From positions 9,108,519-9,172,518 of the forward strand of contig CM049306.1 of assembly GCA_026874595.1 (NCBI GenBank): a stretch of 64,000 nt of DNA. Direction: 5' to 3'. The notes under the pieces are model-generated. The model worked only from the letters and a program-made list of their open reading frames with translations. It made no database searches and had not been told where the DNA came from. Below, one piece after another: positions 1 to 64,000 of this stretch; the first letter of the stretch is position 1, and every line of letters begins with the position of its first letter. Both the position numbers and the translations under genes were made by a program. Source of the DNA: Sipunculus nudus (lineage: Eukaryota > Annelida > Sipuncula > Golfingiida > Sipunculidae).

Positions 1-286
1 TAACAGGACACCAGGTCTATACATGCTGGCCCCAACCTGTCAATTTCTAAATGATTTTGCTGGACTCAGCAGACTTTTTAAATAACAGCATAGGAAATAA
101 AAAGGTTGGGGGTTGCAGATTGAGTGCCACGGTCACCATGGAGGCCGAGACCAGGTAATTTAATCATGATCAAAAAATTTTTCTTCTTGTTCCTATTATT
201 TTTTGTCATTAGGTAATCTGCAAAATAATTAGCTAGATGCATTACCTCTATGTACAAGTATATTAACAAACACGTGTATACTGTAC

Positions 287-53845
<53,559 letters not shown>

Positions 53846-56800
53846 CTGAAACAGACATCAAAATATCATGCATGAAAAGTTGCAAGCACAGAGAATTCAA
53901 GAGTGCATACAACAGCCAACATCAATCAGGTTTGTTTAATAACCGAGTGCATCAAACTCACCAAAACTGTACTTCCATGATTATACTGCAAGTGAAAACT
54001 GTTCAAATAGATGCCAGCACCTGCAGCTTTTTTTAAATTAAAGTTTGTATACAGATGTACAGAAAATTAATGATCTTTTGGTAGAGCTTCTGTTTATACA
54101 TTTTTATATTTTAAATTGTGATCCTAATTGTGAATGCTAAGGGCTAATTCTCATACTTCATTAGTTTTCTAACTCTATTGACAGTGATGCTGTGAACTCA
54201 AGCCATATGCAGGGCATGTGGTCACAACATGATATAGGCTGGTGAGCAAACCAGCCTGTATCTACACATGGCTGATTAAGGGTCTCCAACTGTGTGTTTT
54301 GTAAAACTGATGTATGTGCTCTTAGCTCAGCACATATGCCTTTATATATAATGATATTCAGTTCATATGTACCTTGCTATTAGTTTTAACAGAATCCAGA
54401 TTTTCTAAATCATTCCTTTTGTTACTATGAAGATAATTGTTATTTCAGTGGAATCATAGAAATGTCTATAAATTTGGATTGTAGTATCATTGCCATTTAT
54501 TATATAAATACTAAATACTATGTACTGATTTTGAGCACACATGTTCATATAACATCTATCTTTAATCAGTGTAAAATTCAGAGAAATCTATGCAGTAACT
54601 TTTAAATTATGAGTATATTTGTATATGATCTAAAACACAGAATTCCTAATCTTAGTTCATTTAGCCCTATCGAGATAGCGTGGGTCAGTTGTATTGTTAC
54701 CCCGAAATTTTAATTCAATAAATTCTTCCTTCTTTCAAGATCAACCTATTGACAAATTTAACAGAAACAGTCCTTCATTTTGTTTAACATCTTGGACACA
54801 CAGACAGAGGCAGACTGATATAAGTGAAAACATAATCTACATCCAACTTATTTTGCAGTAGTAGTGGTGGGAGTCATTTCCTTTTTATAATCGATCATTG
54901 GTTTCAGCAAACTGATCGTGATCGATTATAAATTGGTTCAGACGAAATATAAAGAAATATTCAAGTATTTGTGAAACTGTACTTCCTTACCCCTTAAGAA
55001 AAGAAGTTTTTGCCTTTTTTATATTTTCCTATTATTACTAAGAAATGCTATTCAAAAATTCATTTTAATTTATTAAAATAATCAATAATTTAACCACAAT
55101 TCAGGACATTTACTTGCTGACCCTCATGAATACTCCCAAGTATTATTTTTAAATTCACCACCAGCAAGGACTTTCATTTTATAACAATTATGAGGACTGC
55201 CGACATGCATACATAGGCCTTTATATCATGATAATGATGTAATCGATAGCCTTTGGTAATCGAGTGCTTGAAAGTTGCAGCAAAGTGACTGACTTTGATA
55301 AAAATCGATGATCAGCCCACCACTAAGCAGCAGTAGCAATAGTTAACCATGTCAAGACATTTACTGACATTAACTATACATAACAACATACACTAATAAA
55401 TGTATCATGGTAAATCATCTGGCCAGTGACCTGGTGGCACTATGGAAATTAATGATAACAACATAATTATCAATAAATGTAAGTACATGTTAACAATATG
55501 ATGAATACTAATGATAACAACTTAAATTGTGAATACTCTGTAATAATATTCAAAATTATGAATAATGAATACAGATAAATTTAAATAATTGTATAATATA
55601 AACCATCAAATAATTGAGTTTAATGAGTGGTTGTCAGCCAAGGTAATAGCTTTTACTGTCTGTTTGCAACAATATACTAGTACTGGTCAGTGGTGAAATA
55701 GCTCCACTTGCAGAGTACGGTATTTCAATATTCTAAAAGTTCATATTTTTTTACCAATAGGCTTGATAATGTTGATAAGTGATATATTGAGCAAAGAGAT
55801 AAGGCTGTGTTTGAATGTTTTCATTATAAGTTTGAGCTTTTTGTCAAGTCAAAAACACCAACTGGTACAGGATCCATGCCTGAAAGACAATAATTTCACA
55901 AAAAAAGCTTTATGATATATTTTGTAATGTAATTATAGCCACCAACTGAGCAGTACAATTTACCAATATCAACCATTAAAGAAAATGTTGGTTGGGAAAA
56001 AAACATACCTAAAGTCAATCCAAAAGTTGTTTTAAATCTATACTGAATATATAAGTTATTGAATATAATGAATGTCAAACAAATCTGGGATTGATTTTAG
56101 ATATAGAGGTTTTTGCCAATTGTGCTACTTTAAGAAAACTGAGATAGAAAATTCTCCAGAAAGAAAAAATCAACCTTTCCTCTCATCTGAGACTGGCCAT
56201 ATATTTTATCCTAACAGTGACAGTTGCTGTTACAACGATGCTGGTAAGTGATGGCCATTAATATAAGGAAAACTCTTTATATATACCCTACAGTCAGCTA
56301 ATGAGTTCACCATAAAAACCCGTATGGTAAAAATGGTGATATATTTTGTGGGGATTCCTGGCAGCTGGTAAAGTAATGACCAGACAAGCACAGAAGTGTG
56401 CATCAACATGCCAGCAGGATATGACCACCTTATGTACACTGGTGTTATAATAACATAATACTGTAACACAGGAATCAACCACTTCAAAGTTTCCCTCATC
56501 GTGTGATTTCACTTTCTCTTTCATGAGATGTCGGTTTCCTCACCAGATGAGAAGAAATACAGTAACACTCCACTGTATATCATACAAAGTAAATGTATGT
56601 ATAACAGATAAATTTTAAACACATAAATAGGTTTTAAAACAGCTTCAATAATGTGGATAAATCATATGTTTTGAAAGGGTGCTGTGCTGTGCATTCACAG
56701 GGGCATTTAAATACTTTATGGGTGGATGTCTGACATGTCTTGGCAGCACCGGTACATTTATGTGTACATTTCATATTTGGAGAAGCATACAGACATACAT

Positions 56801-59608
56801 CACTTGGGCTTGTGCAGTTGCACAAGGTTTTTGTACAAATCAGCAAAAATGAAACTAGCTCCTAACCAGATTTGAAACATTTAAAAAAATTGGTCTGGTT
56901 TACATATATACAAAATGCTATTCATTTCACCTGTGTGTACATTTTTTTTCATTAGCCATTTGCATTAGCCTTGAGAACAAGTATGCTTCTATTGGACTGT
57001 AGATATCTCAACCATAATACAATCATTTATTACTTGACAGTGCTCATGGAGTACTCTCCTAATGATGGCCTTTGTCATGAACTAATTTTTCACGTTATAT
57101 CTCAACAATACACAATCAGTCCTTCTGTTTTGGGGTATGATATACCTATGAATTTACGACATTAAGGAAGGTTTGGTTCTCACTGTGGATCATGGAGGAT
57201 CATGTTTATTTGGTTTGTACATCTTTCTGCCCACAGGATACAAAGAACTACCACTAGTGCATACACCTGGTGAAGGAATGAAACATGGATGAGTTGATTA
57301 AATTTGACAAAGGTGATGGAGTGCTGTCTACTGACATAACATATATATTAATATATGATAAGGTCCATCTGCATGAGAACTGAACCTTTTACCAGATTAC
57401 CTATACCTATCTGTTTATTCCATGTCTTATATACTGTGCTTGCCTTTTTGTTCCTGAGGGTTTTAATTTTGCTATATTTGTGAATGGGAAAGAATCCCGA
57501 ATATGAAACCCTCAGGAATAACACGCCCCATGGTTACATCAACTTGAATGGTTTAAACCATTCTTGCAGGCACTTTAATATAGGCCACAAACCCCGCATG
57601 AAAGGGAGCTATCCTAAAACAACCAGGGATGGTGCATCTACACAATTGGGTTAGTAATCACACCTCTGGTGACAGGTGAGTTGTTAATGAAGACCCGACT
57701 CGCTAATTAGCAGCCTAGTCAGTGTATGGTATCAGAAGTGGCCACGTATTGTTGTAGAAACACCAGGTAATTACCGGGTTTGATCGACCATGACATAGGT
57801 CATAACACCAACCACAGTTACTGAACTGAATGAAGATTGGTCCAATTTATTATATTATTATATAATTAGCATTAAACCTGATTTATTATGATTTTAAAGG
57901 AACATGTTGAGATCGTGAAAATGAAGTCCTCGCGAAATGTTCAAATTGAAGATTTCAAGAAATTTAAGCCTCGCAAATATGAAGCCAACCACAGTATATA
58001 TGGTACTAAACCAGCCTGATGAATAAACATTATGAAAAACCTGCACTGATTGATAACCTTCTGTATATTTATTTAATTAATAATATCTTAAGTGATGAAA
58101 GGGAAGTTCCCATCTCACTCCAACCATTATGCACACTCATTAAGTAGCAAGCACTTGATGGTGTCACATCTACATGAGTACATGTGCTCTCAATAGACCT
58201 AATTAACAGCATGTCTTTTCGTGCTTGTAAAACAAACAAAAGTAGTTTATTATGAAAAAATAAGCTGTGACCAAATATCAAATAAACTTTTTATTGCACA
58301 CGGAAGCTTTCATGAAGAAGGGCACTTAACAACATGGACCTAGATAAGTACTTCAGGTTACTATAGTCTTTAACTTTATCAAATACAAAGTATTGTTATA
58401 ATAATAACACTTTGCACAGAGTGCCAATACACTTGATTAAATTGCATACATTAACAAGATCCATCATTTCACTCCAAGTAATAGTAGAAAATATTAATCA
58501 ATTTTAAATTGGTAAATTATGGAGTCTAAAATTATGAAAATCCTGAACTGAGGAAGTTACAGCAATGTAGGTACAGCTTATTAGTACTGCATATATACTC
58601 AAAATGAATTTATATGTACATGTCACCAAGAACAGTTCACAGTCTCCTTCCAGGTAACTTCTATCAAACTAGCCTTAATAACTAATGAGATAGAGAATAT
58701 CATTGCAGTTGGGGTTAAAATAAAATGTGATTCAAGAATGGAAGAAGAATTTGTGTCATCTTTCTTAAACTGCTCCAAAGCTAAACTGAATTGGTATGAT
58801 AATAAATACAATTCCTGGACATCCTTCAAAAACATGGGGCATAGGTATGAAGAAACAGACACTGGTAGGTGTACTTTCAGTTTCAATTAATAAACAATGT
58901 GAAAGCTCTGAAGAAAAGTTGAAAATGTATAATTTCTAAAGAAAATTAAATTTAAGTGTGACACATTTGTGTTATAATGACACTGGGTATTTTACTGTAT
59001 TCTGAATACTTCACTTTGATGAAACAATGATAATGATAAATTACTTGGGGTTAATCAGTGGTTACTGTAAATTGATGAAATCCTTTCAGTCATTCCATTT
59101 ATCTGGTGGAAACTTTAGTGAAAAGGAATAAGAGGTTTAAGGTGATTTCATGACAACAATAGCTACAATGTGTGTCATCCCTTCTGTAATGGATATGACC
59201 AGACCATTCATAGAATACTAACGACGAGCAGTGCCAGGTGCTTTCATGACAGTAACGAGTATGACACATCTGCTCATTAGTATTAATGAACCAGCAAAAC
59301 CACTCCATGAGGCTCATGGAAGGATCATCACTTTATCCAGCTCTTTTGCATAAAGTTGTATCACCAGATCTCATACAGTCAAGGGGTGACATTAATAAAA
59401 AAAACTTTAAATCCATGGGTTACTAACAAATTACATATGTCAAGGCCCAGATCCAGATCTAGACCAATCGGCGATTGGTCCAGACCAAATCCCGATCAGA
59501 GTCTTCTTTTTCCTCAAACAATATTGTGTTTATTTAAATCAAACACCATTTGAACACTTATTTTTCCCATTAACCTATTTAATAGTACAAAGATAATTCC
59601 ACTATAAA
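53846..59608. other. Upstream intron of SLK/STK10
   Basis: The acceptor at 53846-53847 shows that this is intron in gene direction. I searched for a glycine-rich-loop exon (GxGxFGxVYK) and did not find one. It contains the hAT-like candidate (54861-55328) and a small inverted repeat (57448-57522), and is otherwise AT-rich. Confidence 0.6.
54861..55328. mobile_element. Candidate hAT-like miniature element
   Basis: The left end GTAGTGGTGGGA..ATAATCGATCA and the right end ATCGATGATCAGCCCACCACTA are roughly inverted (TAGTGGTGGG shared). This is the look of hAT-type ends, and GCAG-type text flanks both sides. A perfect 12-bp inverted repeat TATAATCGATCA/TGATCGATTATA sits at 54886-54930. No coding sequence and no clear 8-bp duplication were found. 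Confidence 0.4.
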
Positions 59609-62124
59609 ACAAGGGACCCATGGGTCACGGCGCTCAGCTGATCATGATTGGACTATAAATGTTTCTCCACTGTGATACTATATCGAGTTGATAAAGCTTA
59701 TGAATATCATGGACATGTTGGGCTATTATAAAGGAATGTAATGTAATATGTGAGTAAATGATAAACAAAATTACCTGACTGATGGATTAATAGAGTAGTG
59801 GTTTATTTTTTATTTATTAAGAGGGGTTGAAATTTGTGATATATTTGAGTAAATATAATTCAATTACAGCAGTAATAAGCAGTAGTAGAATGATGATAAG
59901 GCTATTTGTTGAAGGATCTAAAGTGTATGGAAGTCTGCAAGCTTTCAATTTGACAGATATGATGTTATGAATAACTATGCTGATGAAAGGATTTATGAAT
60001 TTGTGACTGTATGACACAATATCTCTTTAGTCTTGACAAGGTACATTATTCTGATGCCCACTATGTCTACATATTACACAATATTAACATAATTTCTGGC
60101 ATGTACATAGGTACCTATGGACAAATAGTTAAACAAAATATTAAAGTATGAATATATCTGATTCATCTTGTTCTTGTTTACTAAGGCTGACTTTGGGATG
60201 GGGTTCGGAGAAGGGAAAAGTGAGGGCAGCACAAAGGTGGATGTAGAAATATTCTATTTTAATGTTTTTCATTTATATAAAAATATGAGAAACTAAGAGG
60301 AAAGGGGCCCTCCTACTTGGTTATAGTAAAGTTCTAAATATATGATTGCAAACTAATACTCTGACAAGACTGTCATGAAGAAAAACAGTAAAAGTTTTGA
60401 GATACTGTGATGCATATGAAAATTTACAGATGGACAGGCAAGTGGACAGATTGGACTAATACCTTTATTTCACTTTCAAGGGAATAATGAATTTAAGTTT
60501 ATATATAAGCCTATTTTTTTAGCATATCCACTTTTTCCATTAAGAAGATTTTATCGGAATCATTTTTTTTATTTTTCAAGTTTTATACATTTTTAATAAA
60601 AAAACCTGAAAATATAAGTTAAAATATTAGAACAGTTGCAAAAGTTGCAATCATTATATATATAGAGTAAAAAAACTGAAAATATAAGTTAAAATATTAG
60701 AATTGTTGCAAAGGTTGCAATCAATATATATCCAGAGTGTAGCTCATATTGGGTCATATTATGCATACCCATATATTTTATTATTTTTAAATCACAAATG
60801 TTTAAACTGAATTTAAAAGAAAATAATGCCACAACATGGCATCTACAAGATCCTTGAATCACTATTAAAGTTTTGCACATTGGAGTTTTCAGTATATGCT
60901 TAATTTTATTCACCACAATAAAATAAAAGATTAAGAAAATTTGATAAAATAAAACATCTTTTCAAATAAAGTATACACACTGTTGGTTGAATGAGGGACA
61001 AATAATATCATTGTGCTAATTACTATCCCAGCTTTAATTTATTACTGGAATTAATAGTCAATTTCACACCTGGTGAAGTTTTTACTCTTCTGAAGTAAGG
61101 AATTACTTATCTGATGAACATCCACACTTTCATAGCAATACACCACTTTGTGAACACAATTAAATGTGCACTTTAATCATTGTAACCCTGGTGGTACGAT
61201 ACAAAATCTAAAATGTAGCCTAGAATAAGAATGAATCAAATACAGAAAATAATAACATTCACCCAGTTTATGCACCATCTGGGAGAGGGGGGGGGAGTGC
61301 AGGGCAGAGGGAAAGCCTGCTGGTAGTGGCCAAGCTGAGCAAGGCAAGCTGCCTGGGGTGAGTTACATAATGCAAGTGAAGGCTGTACTACTAGGTGGGC
61401 TAGATGTAAACAACACTTGACATGGTGTATGAAAACTTGAATAAAAGCTACTCTTTTCAATCAATTCCTTTAAAATTTCAGATTTTAAAAGATTAAATCC
61501 TTATGTAGATATGCTGTGAAAATTAAATCAACAGTGCTTACAGGGAAAAAATGTGCCATTGCCAAAGTTGGACAAAATTTAAGGTATTGATATTTTTATT
61601 TATGCTAATAACTTGAAAAATTTGCAAAATTCAGATCTAATTTTGGGTAAACAATTGAATCTTGATTAAATTAAGTTATATTCCTGAAAAAAAGTCTTTA
61701 GCTTCAGCAATTCTCATGTTAGGTGAGTAAATATATTTCCTGATTTTTTTAAAGTTGCATTATATTTTGGCCCATAACTTCAAAATAATACCCAACACTG
61801 ACCTAATTTTTTGTATGTACATAGAAAATGTATGAAAGAATGTGAATAATCAAACAGATCATTTGTTCTGATATTTGGCAGCCTTGAAGTGTAACAATGG
61901 CTTTTTAATGGAAAATTGGAGGTTTTTCCTTAATATCTCGAAGGAACGAAGTTCTAATGACCCAATTTTCGGTATGGTAGGAGATTTTGGGGACATCTAA
62001 TGGTATGCAAAATGTTGGAATCGTAGGTCCGACGGTTTCAAAACTTGCCCTGTTAACGGACAGACGGACGACGGACAAAGGACCATGACTATAGCTCAGA
62101 TGACTTATAGTCAGCTGAGCTAAA
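59609..62124. mobile_element. AT-rich interspersed repeat, family X, copy 3
   Basis: Starts ACAAGGGACCCATGGGTCAC and ends CTCAGATGACTTATAGTCAG, CTGAGCTAAAA. It shares the AATTACTTATCTGATGAACA block with copy 2 that copy 1 lacks, and lacks the middle duplication of copy 2. It is outside the visible coding exons, upstream of 53845 in gene direction. Confidence 0.8.
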
Positions 62125-62160
62125 ACTGCCAAAAATCTTGATAGCAAGAACTACAATGGT

Positions 62161-63014
62161 TTTGTTTTTGCAGCAAAAAAACAGATATGTCTCCCCCTAT
62201 GGGCAGTCCTAAAACATTAGGGGTAAAAGAACAATGATTCTAGAATTCAGCAGATTTGACAGTGAAGGTCAAGGTCACTGGATTTGGAACTCCTCTGAGA
62301 TTTCAGTAGGAACAATGTGTTATTAAAAAGTTATGGGGATCACAAAAATTTGACATTTTGGCAGATTGGACCTTGAAGAGGAAGGTCAAGGTCACAGGGT
62401 TTCAAATTCTTAGGAGGCTTTGGTAGTAACAATGACTGTTATTATTTTTAGAGGAAAATATGCAGCCCTTCAGAAGTTATCATGTTCACAAGACAATAAC
62501 TATAAATCAGCTGATTTGGCCTTTAAGATCCTGGTAAAGGTCACTGGGTTTTGGACTTTTTAAAGAACTTGGTAGGAACAACTGGTTTACCAAATTTGAG
62601 GACAAAATGTTAAATACTTCATAAATTATCTCGTTCACAAGACAATAACTATAATTTGGCTGATTTGACCTTGAAGATGAAGGTCAAGGTCACCACTTTT
62701 TGAACTCCTCTGAGAACTCGTTAGGAACAACTGGTGCACCAAATTTGATGACAAAATGTTGAATACTTCAAAAGTTTTGAGGTTTACAAGAATTTCATAT
62801 TTTGACAGATTTGACCTTGAAGATGAAGGTCAAGGGCACCAAGTTTCCAACTTGTCCCAGATGTATCATGAACAATGAGTGTTTAAAATATATAAATATG
62901 CAGCCCTTCAAAAGTTATCGCATTCACAAGATATTCTACAGACGAAGACTGACTACCACCACAGACAATGGAACTGAAAACAACATGTCTCCCCGGGGGG
63001 GGGGGGGACATAAT
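62161..63014. mobile_element. GTCTCCCC-ended tandem element, copy 3
   Basis: Starts TTTGTTTTTGCAGCAAAAAA directly after family X copy 3, has five or six internal GAAGGTCAAGGTCAC blocks, and ends ATGTCTCCCCGGGG..GACATAAT with a run of 13 or more G. It is the longest copy in the window. Confidence 0.72.
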
Positions 63015-64000
63015 AGTTCCTGATCTAGATACATGCCTATAAGTATATATTCAATGGCAACTTTTCTCTGGACAGTGGCATTACTGAGAGGATCTAGATA
63101 TACTCTGCTCTTTGTGTAAGATTATTAAAAGAAAAAGAAAGACCAACAAAAACAGATTACAAGACTTCTCAGGTGGTATATTACAGGTGCGAGTCTCAAA
63201 CTAGGAGAGCTGGGATGACAGATGGTGGTATTCCTGACATATCAGCCTCATAAAAAAACATCCATACACCACTACACTCACACCAAGAAAGAAGCACATG
63301 GTAAATATAGATATTGATATTCATGCTTGGTCTTCCTCTCATTTCCCTCGTTTACTCACCTGTCTTTACCTGTCACACCCCCATTCACATATACACCAGC
63401 AATAAAAATATGACCACCTGGTCTTTTTTAAATATTTGCTTAAAACAGTCTCTATAATGTTGCCAGTCACCCCCAATAAACCACACTGCCTCTAAGCCTC
63501 TCAGGCCATCATCTGGTAACAATGGCATTTTTTACAAGGAAAATAGAGAGCAGCTAGAAGAAAATTCTTGATGGATGTTTAAATTTTCCATCAATGAAAT
63601 CATTCAGCTGACTTTTTTGTTGTACAGCACAGTCACTGAGTATGCATACTGACCAAGTCAGTGTAAAGCTTTTTCTGTTGAGCAGATACAAAGGAAAACT
63701 AAGTAGTGGCTGGTAATCAAGGATCATGCCAGTCAGTTATACCATAGCCAAGGAATACACTAAGAATAATATAAAAACAAAAGAATGATGTTATAAAGTG
63801 GATTTTCAGTTCCAAATGTACTACAGTTCTCCAGTTTGAACAAATTGAAACTCTGGCACCTAAATGTGATTCCTCAGCATCTAAAGCCTAAATATATTTT
63901 TCCAATGCAGTCACTGGAATACATCATTTACATGAACTAGTTTGTTCATTATAGATGAGATTAGGCTAAAAATTCCATAGACAGAAATTTCATGAAAGAA
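63015..64000. other. Upstream intron of SLK/STK10, window edge
   Basis: No exon or repeat was recognised. The missing 5' exon(s) of the kinase should lie beyond this edge. Confidence 0.55.

Noticed and set aside
53846-64000. First exon of the kinase with the glycine-rich loop
   Set aside because: No GxGxFGxV-type coding stretch with splice sites was found on the minus strand, so it must lie beyond the window.

Overview
The window is animal nuclear DNA. It is AT-rich, its genes are split by GT-AG introns, and it is full of interspersed repeats. The repeat content (a tRNA-derived SINE, GGTCAAGGTCA-rich tandem elements closed by GTCTCCCC inverted repeats, and short elements with a tandem core around AGGTGGCGCCACCT) resembles what is common in bivalve molluscs. 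I infer a bivalve or related lophotrochozoan; the species cannot be fixed from the sequence alone.

One host gene spans almost everything. It is a minus-strand Ste20-family germinal-centre kinase orthologous to vertebrate SLK/STK10 (fly Slik). Nineteen consecutive coding exons are visible, from 53845 down to 287, totalling 4341 nt (1447 codons), and their phases all agree. They encode the kinase domain from the catalytic lysine onward (53845-22786), a long acidic, proline/serine-rich linker (21756-14937), and the C-terminal coiled-coil PKK region (13572-287). The first exon(s), with the glycine-rich loop, lie beyond 64000, and the last exon(s) lie before position 1.

The most unusual region is the 26.9 kb intron between the kinase exon carrying the catalytic lysine and the exon carrying HRD. 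(1) At its 3' end lies a 50-bp minisatellite of about 123 units (26742-32934). Each unit is a copy of the end of that intron (polypyrimidine tract plus CAG) joined to the first 19 nt of the following exon. The pre-mRNA therefore carries about 124 nearly identical 3' splice acceptors, and only the last one appears able to give an open reading frame. (2) Immediately next to it is a 6.4 kb DNA transposon (33019-39429), in the opposite orientation to the kinase. It has about 33-bp terminal inverted repeats and a five-exon gene for a roughly 1090-residue protein with a DDE-like triad and C-terminal cysteine clusters. I do not recognise it as a standard named superfamily.

The other introns and the 5' flank hold further non-autonomous elements. 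There are three copies of a 2.4-3.2 kb AT-rich family (1190, 40674, 59609), with shorter relatives at about 6400-8377. There are two copies, in opposite orientation, of a hairpin-ended element (4262-5732 and 24871-25282). Three GTCTCCCC-ended elements (14168, 22130, 62161), one SINE (45404) and several small tandem repeats complete the picture. No bacterial-type operon, CRISPR array, rRNA or convincing functional tRNA gene was seen.
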